A stretch of 64,000 nucleotides of DNA from Pseudomonadota bacterium. Its GTDB lineage: Bacteria; Pseudomonadota; Gammaproteobacteria; Burkholderiales; Burkholderiaceae_F. The first letter of the stretch is position 1. Each line of letters starts with the position of its first letter. Positions 63,701 through 64,000 of this stretch are shown here, in pieces. The notes under the pieces were generated by a model. That model made no database searches and was not told the origin of the DNA. It was given only the letters and a program-made list of their open reading frames with translations. Location of the stretch: the NCBI GenBank assembly GCA_021825945.1, contig JAKAFN010000006.1:1-64000 (forward strand). The letters are read 5' to 3'. The position numbers were made by a program, and so were the translations under genes.

Positions 63701-64000
63701 GTGACAGCAGCGATCCTGGACGGCAAGGCGCTTTCGGAAACTTTGCGTGCGCGCTACCGCGACGAGGCGGCGGCGTTGACCGCGCGCGGCGTGCAGCCGG
63801 GCCTGGCGGTGATCCTGGTCGGCGAGGATCCAGCCTCGCAAGTTTACGTCCGCAACAAAGTGAACGCCTGTCTGGCCGCGGGGATCCATTCGGAGCACTC
63901 CCGGCTGGCTGCGGATGTCGACACGGCGCGGGTGATCGCCGAGGTGGAGCGCCTGAACCGCGATCCTGCGATCCACGGCATTCTGGTCCAATTGCCGCTG
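63701..64000 (+). CDS. folD: Methylenetetrahydrofolate dehydrogenase/cyclohydrolase FolD, 5' part
   Basis: The first 100 codons of a gene cut by the window edge. The start is GTG 63701 with AGGAAAAGGGA upstream. The translated part reads TAAILDGKALSETLRARYRD, then VQPGLAVILVGEDPASQVYV with RNKVNACLAAGI and HGILVQLPL, which match the N-terminal domain of FolD including the catalytic Lys in the YVRNK segment. FolD interconverts methylene-, methenyl- and formyl-tetrahydrofolate. It probably shares a transcript with cysE. Confidence 0.93.
   Translation, partial: MTAAILDGKALSETLRARYRDEAAALTARGVQPGLAVILVGEDPASQVYVRNKVNACLAAGIHSEHSRLAADVDTARVIAEVERLNRDPAIHGILVQLPL

Overview
The window is a GC-rich chromosomal segment of a betaproteobacterium, most likely Burkholderiales or a close relative. 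The argument is gene order and family content, not a database match. The run leuC-leuD-leuB-asd-fimV-truA-trpF-trpB-trpA-accD-folC-SPOR-cvpA-purF-metZ is a betaproteobacterial arrangement. The PsiF repeats, the small Trp-rich protein, the DUF2844/DUF3443 pair and the CysB regulator fit the same group. No prophage, integrase, transposase, CRISPR array or plasmid function is visible. Almost everything is housekeeping metabolism, with a few less familiar islands.

Layout. 1-3.2 kb: a tRNA-Thr with its terminator, queG, and tsaE-amiC diverging from queG. 3.3-11.1 kb: single genes on the plus strand (PsiF, Bax inhibitor-1 family, an unusual Nramp-type transporter, phosphoketolase, an OmpA-like protein, gamma-glutamyltranspeptidase). 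11.1-14.3 kb: a GT4 glycosyltransferase and a nucleoside-diphosphate-sugar epimerase-like protein on the minus strand, then a ferredoxin-reductase-type flavoprotein. 14.4-19.4 kb: a complete branched-chain amino acid ABC operon livJHMGF. 19.4-25.2 kb: cytochrome c, small Trp-rich protein, PAS-type chemoreceptor, an orphan AAA ATPase, and a MctP-like symporter with its DUF3311 partner. 25.3-29.3 kb: a B12-dependent ribonucleotide reductase interrupted by a 376-residue intein with a LAGLIDADG endonuclease. 29.4-33 kb: cysB, then a three-gene minus-strand operon (flavin reductase, ATP-grasp ligase, coiled-coil protein of unknown role). 33.4-39.3 kb: DUF2844 and DUF3443, a membrane glycosyltransferase, prolyl iminopeptidase and an FAD oxidoreductase. 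39.4-58 kb: the long biosynthetic block for chorismate, leucine, aspartate semialdehyde, tryptophan, malonyl-CoA, folate, purine and methionine, with many ATGA stop-start overlaps. 58-64 kb: two small unknown proteins, cytochrome b561, a glyoxalase II-like hydrolase, mnmC, serine acetyltransferase and the start of folD.

The points most worth following are the intein, whose C-terminal splice junction lacks the usual His-Asn and which abuts the radical cysteine of NrdJ; the DUF3443 lipoprotein, which carries the full order of pepsin-like aspartic protease signatures; the uncharacterised flavin reductase/ATP-grasp/coiled-coil operon; the orphan AAA ATPase behind an AT-rich inverted repeat; and two families of small dispersed palindromic repeats, one copy of which is translated as part of LivF.
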